NCBI GenBank assembly: GCA_950022295.1 | Contig: OX465601.1 | Span: 173,231,501-173,295,500, forward strand | Direction of reading: 5' to 3' | From: Bromus sterilis | Lineage: Eukaryota; Streptophyta; Magnoliopsida; Poales; Poaceae | DNA: 64,000 nt | Made by a program: the position numbers and the translations under genes | In this document: positions 9,884 to 22,271 of the stretch, piece by piece | How positions within the stretch are numbered: position 1 is the first letter of the stretch | Layout: each line of letters opens with the position of its first letter | The notes under the pieces: model-generated | What the model was told of the DNA's origin: nothing | What the model saw: only the letters and a program-made list of their open reading frames with translations | Databases searched by the model: none

Positions 9884-10484
9884 ACTCGCTACCACCAACT
9901 GAGGATCTCGTCCCGAGATCCAGGATGATACAGGGGGAGGGGAGAGGGGGGAAGCGAGACGACGATCTTCAACACCACCAACAAGGGACTTTGCTCCATG
10001 CTGATGAAGAACTTCCGACGAGAAACTTTCCGCAGAGCAATGGCGACGTCGAAGAACGAAACCATCAGGTGTCTAGAGGAGGAACAACAACGTGAAATGG
10101 CGGTCAAGAGAAGCATCATCACTCAAAGCGTGAGGATACCAGGAAAAAGGATCGAAGTCAATGGACGACCGAGATATTATCCGGAGTCGGAGAAAGCTAA
10201 AGGTACTACAGGATTTCCCAAACCTGAGGTCGGAATCGAGACAATACACTGCAAGAAAGGCATTGTAACGGTTCCGATACTCGACTCACTCGAGATCCTA
10301 TAAGTTTGAAGGCGGTAAGGCGAGAGTAAAACACTTACGACACTTGTCCTGACCAGAGCAAGGGTAAGGAGTAAAAAGAACCTACTCTCCGATAACTATC
10401 TTATTAACTACAAAATAACTTTTGTCTAGACTCGACTTCGACCAGAGAAGGGCCCCTACGGTCGGTAAGGCTCTGATACCAAGT
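9884..10484 (-). other. G1 internal region (601 bp)
   Basis: Nearly all coding sequence is missing. At the PBS end the minus strand holds a leader like that of G3 (a CTCGACTTCGACCA-type string follows the PBS in both). At the other end, next to the 3' LTR, a trace of the pol C-terminus can be read (SRDEIL, compare the end of the G3 polyprotein). A minus-strand 77-codon frame (9889-10122) and a plus-strand 101-codon frame (9998-10303) exist, but neither has a recognisable domain. Confidence 0.7.
10470..10481 (-). promoter_or_regulatory. G1 primer-binding site
   Basis: Minus strand reads TGGTATCAGAGC, complementary to the 3' end of initiator tRNA-Met, three bases from the LTR edge at 10485. 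It sets the element's orientation as minus. Confidence 0.85.
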
Positions 10485-13181
10485 TGTAAGGCCCGATATG
10501 CGGTACTGTTTCAAATCCGGACGTTTCCGCCCGAACCCGAGGACGAAGCACATATCAGTCCCACCGCGACATATGACGAAGTCATATATCCCGGATTTCA
10601 ACATGATATCACAGCATTATAGATACAAGGATACAACATCTCATACAATCGGCATACAACTGCCTGAATACAATACATCAGCGGAAGACATACGCCTGGA
10701 TACAAGCTACAAACAAATGTCTAATGGAAAAGGTAAAACAAACCATCCCGTAACCGCACGGGTCCAGGCTCTCCGCCGGGGACCCCTAGCTAGTCGTCGT
10801 CCAGTCTTCGCGAAGGCGTCCAGAAGAAGGATCGTCGAGCTCCACTGAAGTCCAAAGTCTTCGCATAACGTGCGAGAAGAGAGAAGAAAGGGGTGAGCTA
10901 TATCAACAATTAGATAACTAACTTCTCACCGTAAGGTGAGGAGGGGGAAGTGGTTGAGGTTGCAACCGCACTAGCAATATATGAGGTGGCTAACGTGCTA
11001 ATCAGAGTAAGATAAGAACCAAGCATTCGATGAGGGAGCGCTTCCAACAAGTCTTTCTATCCACCTACTTACGCAAACATAACACCTATCCTATCCTTGT
11101 CGTCCCCTTCATCGCCCGATGAAGAAGAAGCAGTCAAGGCACACACACGTTGTTCAAGTTTTAATTATAATTCAGTTGAAGTTATCTATGAACATGACAT
11201 AGGTCTCAAGTCGTCCATAACTGCGGACATGGATTTTCGAAAAGATTGAACCCTGCAGGGGTGTACCAACTGTCGATTATAGACGTCGCATGTACGCCCG
11301 GTTTCCACTTGGCTGGGTAAGCGCCTGAAACTCCGGAACGTCAGAGTCCCTCTAACTAACAACGAACAAATCTGGGTGGCCCCCGGTGAGTCGACATCCA
11401 TCTCAGGAGCCGGCCGCGCTCTAGATCTGGTCTCTACCGTCTGTCGAAGGTTTGGATAGCTGGTTAATTATCTTATGAGACCGGGTCCTTAGATGAACAG
11501 GTTGGACCAACAGGGAACCATGTCCCCACTGGCCCGCATTGGCTTAAAAAGAATCTGTCAGGGGCCAACCGACAGATATAACAAGGTTGGAAAATGGTAA
11601 ATCAGCTTTGGCCACCACTAGAAATGTTTGAAGCTAGGTAGGTAAGACAAGGGGAGCCCATAACAACCCACACACGATTAGGCACGCTCGTCAAGAAACC
11701 AATACCCGGAACTCGGGGCCTAGGTGACTCGAATGGAACAAAACGTCATACGGGATAGCCCGACCTTCCATCCTTCGTCGAATATAGTAAACATTAATAA
11801 TAATCATATCGTCCACAACAATAATAATAATGTGATATCCCAGAACCAAGGAGTAACAGAGGTAACAGTTTAAAAATAGCATCCTAGCATGCGTACTAAG
11901 AAGGGGTTGAACAACGAGTAAAGTAACATAGCAGTACAGGGTTTGCTCGGATGTGGAGGAACATGGCTGTCTGGGTTTCATTTGGGAGGCATGAATATAA
12001 GTGGTAGGATAAAACAATAGATCTATCCTAGAACTAGGCACGGTGAACTGAAAGTTATAAGCATGATATATGCACCCCCTTACCTGATAAGAAGACCGGT
12101 GCCTAAGGTGAAGTCGATCGCACGCTCGCATCATCTCCGACGGTAACCCCAGTAGCACACAAGACGGCAAACACTAGAAAGCAAGCAACGGTTGCACACT
12201 ATTACTACGGAGCACCACACGATCAAAAGGCATCACACGACACGGCAACGCGGTACGGATCTATTGTCGAGAACGGTTACTAGCAAGGTAAGTCGGGTAT
12301 CGGCCACACACAACGAATATCGCACGTTGAGATATGGTTCAAGTTGTTTAGCTACAAATGATCAACCAACGGTCACTAACATGGCAACTCAAGCAGTCAT
12401 GGTATAGCACACAAACATGGAAAAAGGTGAAGCACAAGGTAAACTACTTATCATAGTCAAGTTAAGTGAGGTGCAACCCTAAACATGGCATGACACTATG
12501 CACCACACGAGCATTTACAAGTTTATTACTGGTCTACCCTAAACCACATTGTAGGTTGATTAACAACAGCAAGCAATAGCACCAACACACTCTACACGAA
12601 AACTAATCAAGACACATGTAAGGCACACTCCAAACGGAGTTACGGTTGACAAGATACAAGCAAAACAAGTTATGCTCACATGCTGTTAACATCAGGGAGC
12701 ACACTATAGAGCAATTAAACAACTAGCTACTGAATGCTAACATGCACCAAAATGATATGCAATGTAGTGGACATGGAAGGCAAGGCATGGCAAAAAGGTG
12801 AAGCAAAAATAAACTATCTAATCTACTCACTTTAAGTGGGGTAGAACCTATACATGGCAAACTATTACGGACCCCACGATAAAAATAGAATTTGGTACTG
12901 TTCTGCCCCTAAACATAATTTATATTTGTTATTAGCAAGAAAGAGCAGCATATTCACATCCTACACAAAATTGTAGGCAAGTTACATATATAAAACATTT
13001 TAATCGGAGTTACGGATAAAAAGTTATTAAGGAAACAGTTTACGATGGCACGCGATGTAAATAACAACAAGCAGTATGTAAACAAGGTCAAACATGGCAA
13101 ACAACAACATTTTAATATTCTACGCGAAAAACGGAGCAACTCTGATGTAGAACTCGTCTCGATCCGACAAACGGTTACAAA

Positions 13182-13700
13182 CACTACTGGAATCTGCTGG
13201 TTTGATGTCAGCCATAGCTGACGGCAAAGGCCACTTTAACTGACGGCAAAGGCTTTGCCGTCAGTTTGCTGTCGGCAAAGAGACTGGCCACGATTTTATC
13301 GGCAAACAGGTTCTTTGCCGTCAGCTATAAATCGACCGACGGCAAAGGCTTTGTCGTCAGCTAGGGGGCCAACGCTGACGGCGTAGAGCCTTGACGGCAA
13401 CGTCGTAAGCCCAGCCCCGTTAGAGGGTTAACGGCAGGCTTTGCCGTCAGCTGGCCCGTAGCTGACGGCAAAGGTTGCTGCTGCTGGTGGGCCATACTTG
13501 CAAAGGTTTCAACCATTACCACGTGGGTCCCCTCTTTGCCGTCAGGCACGGTCCAGCTGACGGCAAAGCTGATAACCTGGGACATTTGGTCGTCCCAGAG
13601 TTGCCAGATTGAACAGTCTGCTGCCACGTGTCCTTCTTTGCCGTCAGCCCACCGACGGCAAAGGCTTTGCCGTCAGTAAGCTGACGGCAAAGGCCCTCTC
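13182..13700. repeat. C1 left subterminal repeats
   Basis: At least a dozen copies of TTTGCCGTCAG or its complement CTGACGGCAAA in both orientations, often back to back as hairpins. Such arrays are the binding sites of the TNPA-type protein in CACTA elements. Confidence 0.9.
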
Positions 13701-14480
13701 TGTTTTTTTTATATTTAATTTCTGTTAATTCCCTACATTTTCAAACAGCAATATAAATAACACAATATATATTTCTGCCAGGCCCTAAACAACACCACAA
13801 GTGCATCACAAGTGCATCACAAAGTAATTAAAGTGCAAACAACAAGATGGCATCACAAAGTGCATCACAAAGAATCACAAGTGCATCCGCAAGTACAAGT
13901 GTATTACAAAGTGCATTACAAAGCATCTAAGACTACAAGTAGATTCCCTGGAGCATCCATCCATGTGCCATGCTGCTTTATCAAAATCTGCATAATGAGA
14001 AGAAGAAAGAATTTACCGATAAGCAATTAGAAGAAGAAGAAGAATAAGAAGAAGAAGAAGAAGAAGAAGAAGATGGAGAAAAATAAAGAAGAGAAAAAGG
14101 AAGAATAAGAAGATTTGTTTCTTCTTAATCTATCTTTTTCTCCTCTTTCTTCTTCTCTTATTTCTTCATCTCTTCTTTGTTCTTCTCTTCTGGTTTCTTT
14201 TGAAACTTTATAAAGTAATTATTTCATTTTTGAGCTCTAATATCAACTAATTATGCTATTTTTGGTGTTATCAAGTAATTATGTCATGTTTGTACCAAAT
14301 AAGAAAAGTCTATGTCATTTTTGAGGTAAGTAAGCTAATTATGTAATTTTTATGTAATTAAGCTAATTATGCAATTTTTTGCCTAACTAGAATTTACTAA
14401 GCTAACTAAAGCATGGCATAGTCTAAGTTGAGCTAAAAAATAAGAATAAGAAGGAGAGGAATAACTTACCAAATGCCAAG
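13700..14480. other. C1 AT-rich non-coding region with simple repeats
   Basis: From 13793 to 13935 a degenerate AGTGCATCACAA motif recurs about eight times. From 14027 to 14210 a GAA-rich purine stretch is followed by a CTT-rich stretch (see findings). From 14220 to 14400 a TAATTATG-type motif recurs about every 45 bp. No gene is supported. Confidence 0.7.
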
Positions 14481-16685
14481 TCACGGAGGAGAAGCACCAT
14501 CTCGGTTGGTCGCCGGGTTGGTAGGGCTCTCACCGGGAGAGGAATTGTGGGATGCGACACTGGAATGATGCTGCAACAAGGCAAGAGTTGAAATATGTGG
14601 TTAGCATGGCAACATACAATGATATAAGACCGTGCAAGGTTGTTCATTGAAAGGGAACTCACCGTTCCCACCGGAGAAGGCATCGGCGGAGGGGGTGGCA
14701 AACCTTGCTTCTCACACATAGCCTGCAAATTAGTTTTTGAGAAGTCAAAGAAATAGTCTTGTTGCTTCTCACACATAGCCTTGCTTCTCACACAACTGAC
14801 TTACCGCAACGAAGTCGAGCATGGCCTTCGCATGGGCATTATTGCGTGCCCTCTCCTCCTCCAGCAGCCTCTGTGTATTCCGGTCCCTCTCCTCCAACAA
14901 GAGTCTGGTGGCCTCCCTCTCCTTCTCAAGTGCGGCCTGCAACCACTTCTCATCATCATCCATCCAGGGTAAAATGAACTAAAGAAATAATGAAGGAAAA
15001 CTAACCTCGATGGCAAGATCAACTGGCCTCGCGCGTTGCGGTATTACAGGAGCCGAGCTCGTTTGCCTCGCCTTGATCTGAGATAGAGTCTCAGTGATAG
15101 GGACGAAGCCATCACACATGGCCACCGTGCCATGACTCTTACCGCCACCAGAGATCATCAAAGCCTATGCATCCATAGGATTCAGGCTCGGGTCAAAGTC
15201 AGGGCCGCACAGTTGTTTGACAACCTCAAAATAAGATGTCATCTTTTTGTAGGCGGACAGGCTTGTGTACGCCGACGGCCTGTCCCCCTCAGAATATGGT
15301 GTCTCCGTCTTGTACGAGCCCTTATGGGCCATGCCAAACGCGGCGTATCCCTGAGGCTCGGGCTGGTTATGGTATTTGGCCTACAAGAAAATGCAAAGAG
15401 TTAGTGCAACAAAAATCATGCACAAATGAATTAATGATGAAAGAAAACAAGGCACACATACCCATTTTTTGGCGTATTGCTTGATGTTGGCATTTCCTTG
15501 GTGGTGTGCCACACCAACCAATTGGGCACGACGCTCCTTGGCCACATTGTGGGTGGTCAACCAAGCCTCTGTGCACCACTTGTCCACTATCATCTCCCAA
15601 CAATCCATCTTATCGGCCAACCATCTCGGGGGCACCTATGAATGAAACTAAGTATTGTAACTAGCCCTAACAAAACTAATAAAGAATGTAACTAAGGAAT
15701 CTACGTACCTCCATGTACTCGGTCTTATCAGGGAAAAGCTTTCGACTTTCAGCCTTCGTCTTCGGCTCGTTTTTCTTGGCGTACCAATCTCAAACGGCCT
15801 GAACACGCATCTCATGCCTCGTGTTATTCAATAATCTCTTGCACTCTTTCTCGAGGTTCTTCTTGGCCGCCTCCTCCGTCCCCTCCTCGACCCTATGGTA
15901 ACTCTGCAATTATGCCATATATATGCACAGATGAATAGGAAATAACAAGATATAACATTGGATATTGTATACTTTTTATTGGGTAAAATAATAGTTACCC
16001 AAAAATCAGCCAACACCTTGTCGGCCACGCTCGCGCAAACAACACCGTTCACGTGAGTGTTTTCCGGGAGAAACACGGCTTGGTAGTGCTCCCACTTGAG
16101 TCCTGGCTCAGGAACCATACCCTCCCCGGGCAACTGCACTATCCCGGGAAAGTGCTCCCTAAGCAAAGCATCTAGGATGTAGTTTGGATTCCGGGTATTC
16201 TCTGGGTAATTCCACCCCCTGCATAATGAGAAGGCAAAGACATTAGCTACTTGGTGGAAAATAATGATATAAGGTACACAATAGACATCAACTTACTTCT
16301 CGCCATCTGGTGAAACCAACGCCCAGTGCCGCAACTCCAATCGGTCTGGAACTCGTGTCATACCATGTTGGTAGACCGACTTGCTGGCAGACGGGCCCTC
16401 ATCCTCCGCCTCAGCCCTCTCATCCTCCGCCTCAGCCCTCTCATCCTCCGCCTCAGCCCTCTCATCCTCAATAGACACCCTTGTCTGCAGGGGTGAAGTG
16501 GCTGAGACTGAAGTAGCTGAGGGTGGTGGCGACTGGCTCCTATTAGGCAGCCTCCCTCTCCCGCGACCACGTCCTCTGCCTCTCTTCTTTCCTCCGCCTC
16601 TCCCACGGGGCTCCTCGGTAAAGCTCTGCAACAACTGTCTCCGTAGCTGCCCAGGTGCTATCCTCAACTTATCCCCGCCTGCCAT
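14481..16685 (-). pseudogene. C1 second gene: Transposase_24-like (TNPA-type) protein, 8 exons
   Basis: Eight exons fit consensus GT-AG sites and keep one frame: 16297-16685, 15999-16218, 15709-15903, 15462-15635, 15006-15380, 14805-14936, 14663-14722 and 14481-14570 (544 codons). Exon 1 encodes MAGGDKLRIAPG, then a run of Arg/Gly repeats and three copies of the seven-residue DERAEAE repeat. The middle exons resemble the plant transposon domain Transposase_24. Exon 6 is a coiled coil rich in EE and R. The last exons are Pro/Ser-rich. The partner protein of CACTA transposases binds subterminal repeats; that role here is inferred. Two in-frame stops break it: TGA at 15790-15792 and TAG at 15165-15167. 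Confidence 0.8.
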
Positions 16686-16825
16686 GTCTCACCACCTGCA
16701 ACAATACATAGTTAAATAATTAGTACAAATTCAAAGACAATAATTAAATGAACAATAATAAATAAATGAATAATTAAACAATTAATTAAATAATTAAACA
16801 ACAATGTTTGGATGCATACAAAGTA

Positions 16826-19800
16826 CTAATAGTTGTGATCATTTGTCTCTTCTCCATGGTCAACTGAAGCATAATCATCATCAGTATCACACGTGTCGTC
16901 ATGAATGACATCGTCATCGGGTTCAGGGACATCATGTGGAAGGCCTTTTTGTAACCGATCAAGCATTGATAGCTCATCCGGATTGGTAACCTCTTCTACT
17001 TCCACTTCTTCCTCATCATCACGTGATTCTTGTTCCTCCGTGTTCAGGGTGGACGTAGAGCAGTTCCGGAGACGACGTCTCACACCACTTGATTCTTGGA
17101 AGAATTCTCCATCATATGTTATTGGGTCAATTTGAGGTTCATAATCCTCTTCGTTTGGTGAAGGTGGTCTAAGATGGGGCGGCACATCGTACACGACATA
17201 CCAACCTTCCAGGTTCTTAACACTTTGACGACTGTATGGCAGATAAAAAACTTGGGTGGCCTATTGAGCCACAATAAAGACATCATCACCGCTTAACTTC
17301 CTGTCTTGTCGGATTTCGACTAGCCCAACATGTTCATGAGTCCGTCTTGTCTTACTAGGATCAAACCAATGACATTTGAACACAACAACATTTGGAGGAT
17401 TTTCACCATAATAATGAAGTTCGTAAACATCTTCAAGTCTTCCATAATACTCGACACCTCCCTCGCCTATAGCAGAGACACCGGAATTGGTTGTTTTTCG
17501 ACCGGGCATTGAAAGCTCTTTGCAAGCAGTACGAAAGCGATACCCGTTGATGTCGTACTTCTGAAATGTCCGGACCTTAAAGTCAAAACCATTTTCTATT
17601 TGTCTCAATTCATCGTCGACTTGCTCATCTGAACTAGCTATTTTTTTGAACCAAGAGATGAAACCGGGATAGCCGCCTCCTGTCTTTTCAAGAAGTTCAT
17701 ACTCGAGAATGGATTATTTTTCGATTGCATCACCATTCGAGAACTGTTCGACGTATCGACTGTATCAATTAATAACAGTTGTTAGACACAAAACTTGTTA
17801 CAATTTGTGAAAAAATGTATCGAGGACTTACTCGATGTACGACCGAACTTCTGTTAAGTTGTTCAATATATGCATCGTTATTGTGCGCCACTCCTCGACG
17901 CCCAGCAAATATGATTTTCCCAAACCAGAAGGAGCGAGCTTCCCTTTGAATAGGCTGAGTTTGGATTCACGTCGTTTGGGGTCGCCCACATTGTACCGAG
18001 GCTTTGGATGATGCAATCTGTGCAAAGTGGCATCATAGTGTGCTGTTACGAAGTTTGCCGCCTCCTTGGTAATGAATGCCTCGGCCATCGATGCTTCAAT
18101 TCTACGTTTATTTTTACATTTTTCTCTAAGTGTCTTCTGCATTCTTTCAGTTGCGTAGCACCAACGATTTTGCACAGGGCCACCCAATCTTGCCTCGGTC
18201 GGGAGATGCAAAATCATGTGTTGCATCGGATTAAAGAAGCCCGGTGGAAATATCTTCTCTAACTTGCAGAGCAACTCAGGCGCCAACTCTTCCATGTCAT
18301 CTATCACGGCACGCGACAACTCTTTAGCACAAAAAACACGGAAGAAATAACTTAACTCTACAATACTAGCCATTCATACTCTGGGATATAGCCGCGCAAC
18401 ATCACCGGCATTATCCGCTCAAGCCATATGTGCCAATCATGACTCTTGAGCCCAATTTTTTTCATTTTTTCAATGCTCGCTCCCCTCGCTAGATTCGCAG
18501 CATACCCATCAGGGAACAACAACTTTTGTTGCACCCACAAGAGGATTTCCCTTATTTCTCCCTTCTCAAGATTGTACCAGGCAGGTGGCTTGGACCAATT
18601 TTTTCTTCCTTTCGGTCGTCGCATGTTTAGTGATGGCCTATCACAAAGAGTCTCCTGGTCAACTCTAGCCTTTGTATTATCTTTGCCCTTATCAGTGCCG
18701 AAAAATGTGCCAAGAAGGGCCACGGCGATATTCTTTTCAGTGTGCATCATGTCAATGTTGTGTGGTAGTAAGAGGTCTTCGAAGTAGGGGATATCCCAGA
18801 TGCATGGCTTGTGGGTCCCGGCGTGTTCCTCATTATAACCCAAGAAATACCCTGGACGGTTTGGATCAGGCTCCATAGATTTTAACTATTCATGAATTTG
18901 TGTGCCCGTCAACGCAGGTGTTGCCGAGTGTTTGACAACTTTACCTTTCATGAAATTCTTCTTGTCTTTTCTGAATGGATGGTCCATAGGCAAGAACTGT
19001 CTATGCAAGTCAAAGCAGGAATACTTTCCGCCCGCTGGCAACCAATGAAACTTAAGAGCTGCTTTGCATTGTGGGCATGGTAATCTTCCATGCACACACC
19101 AGGCAATGAAAAGCGCAAATGTCGACAGATCATGCAACGAGTATTGGTACCAAACATACATTTGAAAGTTCTCTTTCTTAGCTGCATCGTATGTGTTGAC
19201 CCCATTCAGCCAAGCTTCTTTCAAGTCAACCATCAGCGGTTGCATGTACACACTCATATTCTTCCCCGGATAGTTTGGCCCTGGAACTATCAACGTCAGA
19301 AATATGTGCTTTCTTTGCATAATGGATGATGGTGGAAGAATTAGCGGAATAACAAACACAAGCCAGCAACTATATTGGGTAGCCGTCATACCAAAAGGAT
19401 TGAACCCATCGAGACCGATGGCGATTTGGCAATTCCTTGGCTCTTTAGCTTTTTCCGTATTTTTGCGATCAAATGCCTTCCATGCGTCACCATCCGAAGG
19501 GTGTACCAACATCGGATCTCCGTTTTCATCTAATTCTTTCCTAATTCCATGTTTGTGCCATGTCATCTGTTTTGCTGTTTCTTCGAGCATGTAAAGTCGT
19601 TGAAGTCTTGGTAGGATCGGCAAATAACGTAGAACACTTACAGGGATTTTGCTCTGTTTCTTCTCACCTTCACCGTTTTCTACCTCAACATATCTAGAGG
19701 ACTTGCAAAATGGACAATATGTTTCGTCCGCATACTCTTTCCTAAATAAGGCACATCCTTTCTCACAAGCATGTATCTGCTCATATGGCATCTTGAGTGC

Positions 19801-20379
19801 ACTAAGTATTTTGTCTGACTCATATAGGTTTGAAGGCATAATATGACCTTCGGGTAGAAACCGCCCAAATAGGGTCATCATTGAGTCAAACAGGCCTCTT
19901 CCAATGTTGAATTGAGCTTTCAGAGCCATTACTTGTGCGATGGCATCTAGCTGAGAAATCTTAGTGTGCTCGTGAAGAGGAAGTTTTGAAGACTCCAACA
20001 TGGCATAGAAGGCCTTTGCGGATTCCTCCATCTCTTTGTCCTTGTTCCGAGCATCATCAAAATCATTCACCATGTCTTCAGTCCCTGTACCATAATCGTC
20101 GGTGCGCCGACGCAACACCTCGTGTCTGTTACGTTGGGCCGACTCACCATGAAATGTCCACAAGGTATAGCCGGGAGTAAAACCACGCATCTGCAGGTGT
20201 TTACCCATTACATCCTTTGTCTGTCGCGAATAATTCTTGCACTTAGTGCACGGGCACCATGTTTTTGGCTTGCCTTTAGAAAATTCCGTTTGCAGGAATT
20301 CATAGGTTTTGCTCAACCATTCATTGGTCATGTCTTTCTGACTAGGGTGACCGGAGTACATCCATTCACGATCAGTCAT
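16826..20379 (-). pseudogene. C1 TNP2-type CACTA transposase, decayed
   Basis: Two exons: 20379-17832 and 17759-16826 (GT-AG intron 17760-17831, frame conserved). Domain order: Transpos_assoc (about residues 1-85, with CPCTKCKNY and GYTLWTFHGE), Transposase_21 (about 195-450, with LDGFNPFG, PGPNYPGKN and the WCVHGRLPCPQC zinc-binding motif), DUF4218 (EELAPELLCKLEKIFPPGFF, then PTEARLGGPVQNRW), DUF4216 in exon 2 (YYGRLEDVYELHYYG and VVFKCHWFDP), then an acidic tail ending at 16826. This is the standard catalytic protein of plant CACTA elements. Damage: TAG at 18886-18888, a one-base deletion near 18363 just before the IVELSYFF block, TAA at 17714-17716 and TAG at 17261-17263. All three stops can be explained by C-to-T change of a Gln codon. 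Confidence 0.9.
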
Positions 20380-20540
20380 TCTGTCAAGCTAGCTCTATAG
20401 TATCCACATATGAACAATATAAATTATCAGTTCATCAAGTATGTCAAATTAATTATGGTCATTTTTTAATCACGGTTAAAACATTGGGATGCACGGCATG
20501 CACACCTACCAGCTACTAGGTAAAGATGGGTCCTAATCCC

Positions 20541-20758
20541 ACCCGAGTATGTGTAGATTGGGTCATTTTCCCATGCTCTGCTCCCGATCCAACGCAAAAT
20601 TTTGGCAGCACCTCCCCGCTGTTCTCCTAATACACGTCTCGGAAACTAACCGAGAGGATGTGTACTCGGAGAACAACAAGGAGGCGCTGTCGAAACTCTG
20701 CATCGGATCCGGAACAAAGCATGGGAAAATGACCCAATCTACACATACCCGGGCTGTC
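20541..20758. repeat. Long imperfect palindrome upstream of the C1 transposase
   Basis: Arms of about 108 bp pair almost end to end around a centre near 20650. The outer 33 bp (CGAGTATGTGTAGATTGGG and on to CCATGCT) are nearly perfect. It lies 160-380 bp 5' of the transposase ATG (20379, minus), in the promoter or leader. Confidence 0.85.
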
Positions 20759-20759
20759 C

Positions 20760-21964
20760 ATGGATAACGTTGGACAATTCGAAAGAATCACCGTTATAAA
20801 TATGCAAATGCATGCATAGTTATAACCGTAACCCTTTCGAACGGGAGACGCATATTGGTTACGCGAAGACTATTAGCTAGTGTCATCGGCACGAACGCCG
20901 GAAATAAACAACCTAATACTAACAATAAACATGGAGGCAAAAGCCTAGCTACCTGGTACCGATGATGAGAGAGTGAAGGAGAGCTAGCCGATGGAAGGAG
21001 CAAAGGGGACCGGCGAGGACCTACGGGAAAGAGGGGGAACCACAAAGGTATAGGTTAGTTGCCGGCGAAGAGGGAGGACGGGGGATCAATCGACTAATGA
21101 TATAAAAAAATTGTAACTACATCTTCTAATGAATTCTTTCAAAAATAAATTATTTTGTTTCCTTTTTTTATTTTCCTTATATCCTTTCTATTTCATTTAT
21201 TTTATTCCTTTCTTTCCTTTCCTATCTTTCATTTCATTTCATTTCCATTCTTTTATTTCCTTTCCTTTCTTTTATTTTCTTTCTTTCCTTTCCTTTATTA
21301 CAACTACATCTAACTAACTATATAAAACTAACTAATAACAACACCCTAGCTAGCACCTAAAACTAAATAAACCTAACTAAACAGATCATATAACTAACAA
21401 CTAACTATAAAAAATAATTTCCTAACTAAAATTTCCTAGTAACTACAAATAAACCTACAGAACTAACTATATAAACCTAACTAAACAAATAAACCTATAT
21501 AACTAACTATATAAACCTATATAAATTTCCTAGTAACTACAAATAAACCTATATAACTAACAACTAAATATAACTAAGTAACTAAACCTAACTAAAATTT
21601 CATAGTAACTACAAATTGAAAAAAAATCAAAAAAAAATAAAGAGGGCTGCAGAGAGGAAGCGGGGAAGGGAGGCGGGCGGCGACGCACCTTGGCGGGGAA
21701 GACAATCGTGGCGGCGGCGGCGGAGGCGGCTCGGGGCGGGGGCGAGGCGAGGATGGCGACGGCGGCGACCGGCGACGGGGCGACCGGGGCGGGGATGGAG
21801 ACGACGGGCGAGGCGACGACGACTGGCGGCGGCTCGGGTCTTGGATGGCGACGACGGGGGCTCGGGACGACGGCGGGTCGGCGGCGGGTCGGCGGTCCAC
21901 GGGTGCGACGGCGGCGACAGGGTGTGGTGGGGGGGCTCGATCTATGTGTGTGTGCGTGTGAGCG
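20760..21964. other. C1 region between the transposase promoter and the right subterminal array
   Basis: No gene supported. From 21159 to 21300 there is a TTTCC/TTTCA pyrimidine microsatellite. From 21305 to 21610 a degenerate AACTAACTATATAAACC repeat. From 21640 to 21960 a GGCGACGGC-rich low-complexity GC block that gives spurious long frames on both strands. Confidence 0.7.
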
Positions 21965-22271
21965 CCGTTAGCCTTTTCCGTCAGCTGGCTGACGGCTTAG
22001 GCAGGGGCAGTTAGGGCTCGCCCGTTTGTGAGGGGGGGGGGTGGGAGCCCCTTTGCCGTCAGGTGCCCTATGCCGTCAGCTTTGCTGCTCACTGCCGTCA
22101 GCCGGTTAACGGCTTTGACCCAGATGACGGCAAAGATCTTCTATGCCGTCAGCTCCTTCTATGCCGTCATCAGTTGCCCTGGCTGAGGGCATATCTTCTA
22201 TGCCGCCAGCCTCGTGAAAATGCTGACGGCAAAGCCAGAAGCTGACGGCAAATTACGTTTTTCCAGTAGTG
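21965..22271. repeat. C1 right subterminal repeats
   Basis: Multiple CTATGCCGTCAG and GCTGACGGCAAAG units in both orientations, ending at the TIR TTCCAGTAGTG. It mirrors the left array. Confidence 0.9.

Larger units (their letters stand above)
13182..22271 (-). mobile_element. C1: CACTA (En/Spm) transposon, 9090 bp
   Basis: Bounded by CACTACTGGAA (13182) and TTCCAGTAGTG (22271), a perfect 11-bp inverted terminus, with the 3-bp TSD AAA at 13179-13181 and 22272-22274. Arrays of CTGACGGCAAAG/CTTTGCCGTCAG units lie inside both ends. Two minus-strand genes are present: a TNP2-type transposase (16826-20379) and a second multi-exon gene (14481-16685). Both are broken, so this copy is not autonomous. 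The order resembles Caspar-like CACTA elements of Triticeae, but I cannot confirm the family. Confidence 0.93.

Noticed and set aside
9998..10303. Plus-strand 101-codon gene in the G1 interior
   Set aside because: Runs against the element direction, has no recognised domain, and no promoter is visible; kept only as a mention.
21340..21610. Possible interstitial telomere repeat (AAACCTAACTAA-type)
   Set aside because: Units are irregular and do not match CCCTAAA; it is a degenerate AT-rich tandem repeat inside C1.
21592..22014. Overlapping frames on both strands with GGCGACGGC composition
   Set aside because: Trinucleotide-rich GC block with no domain and no splice or start context.
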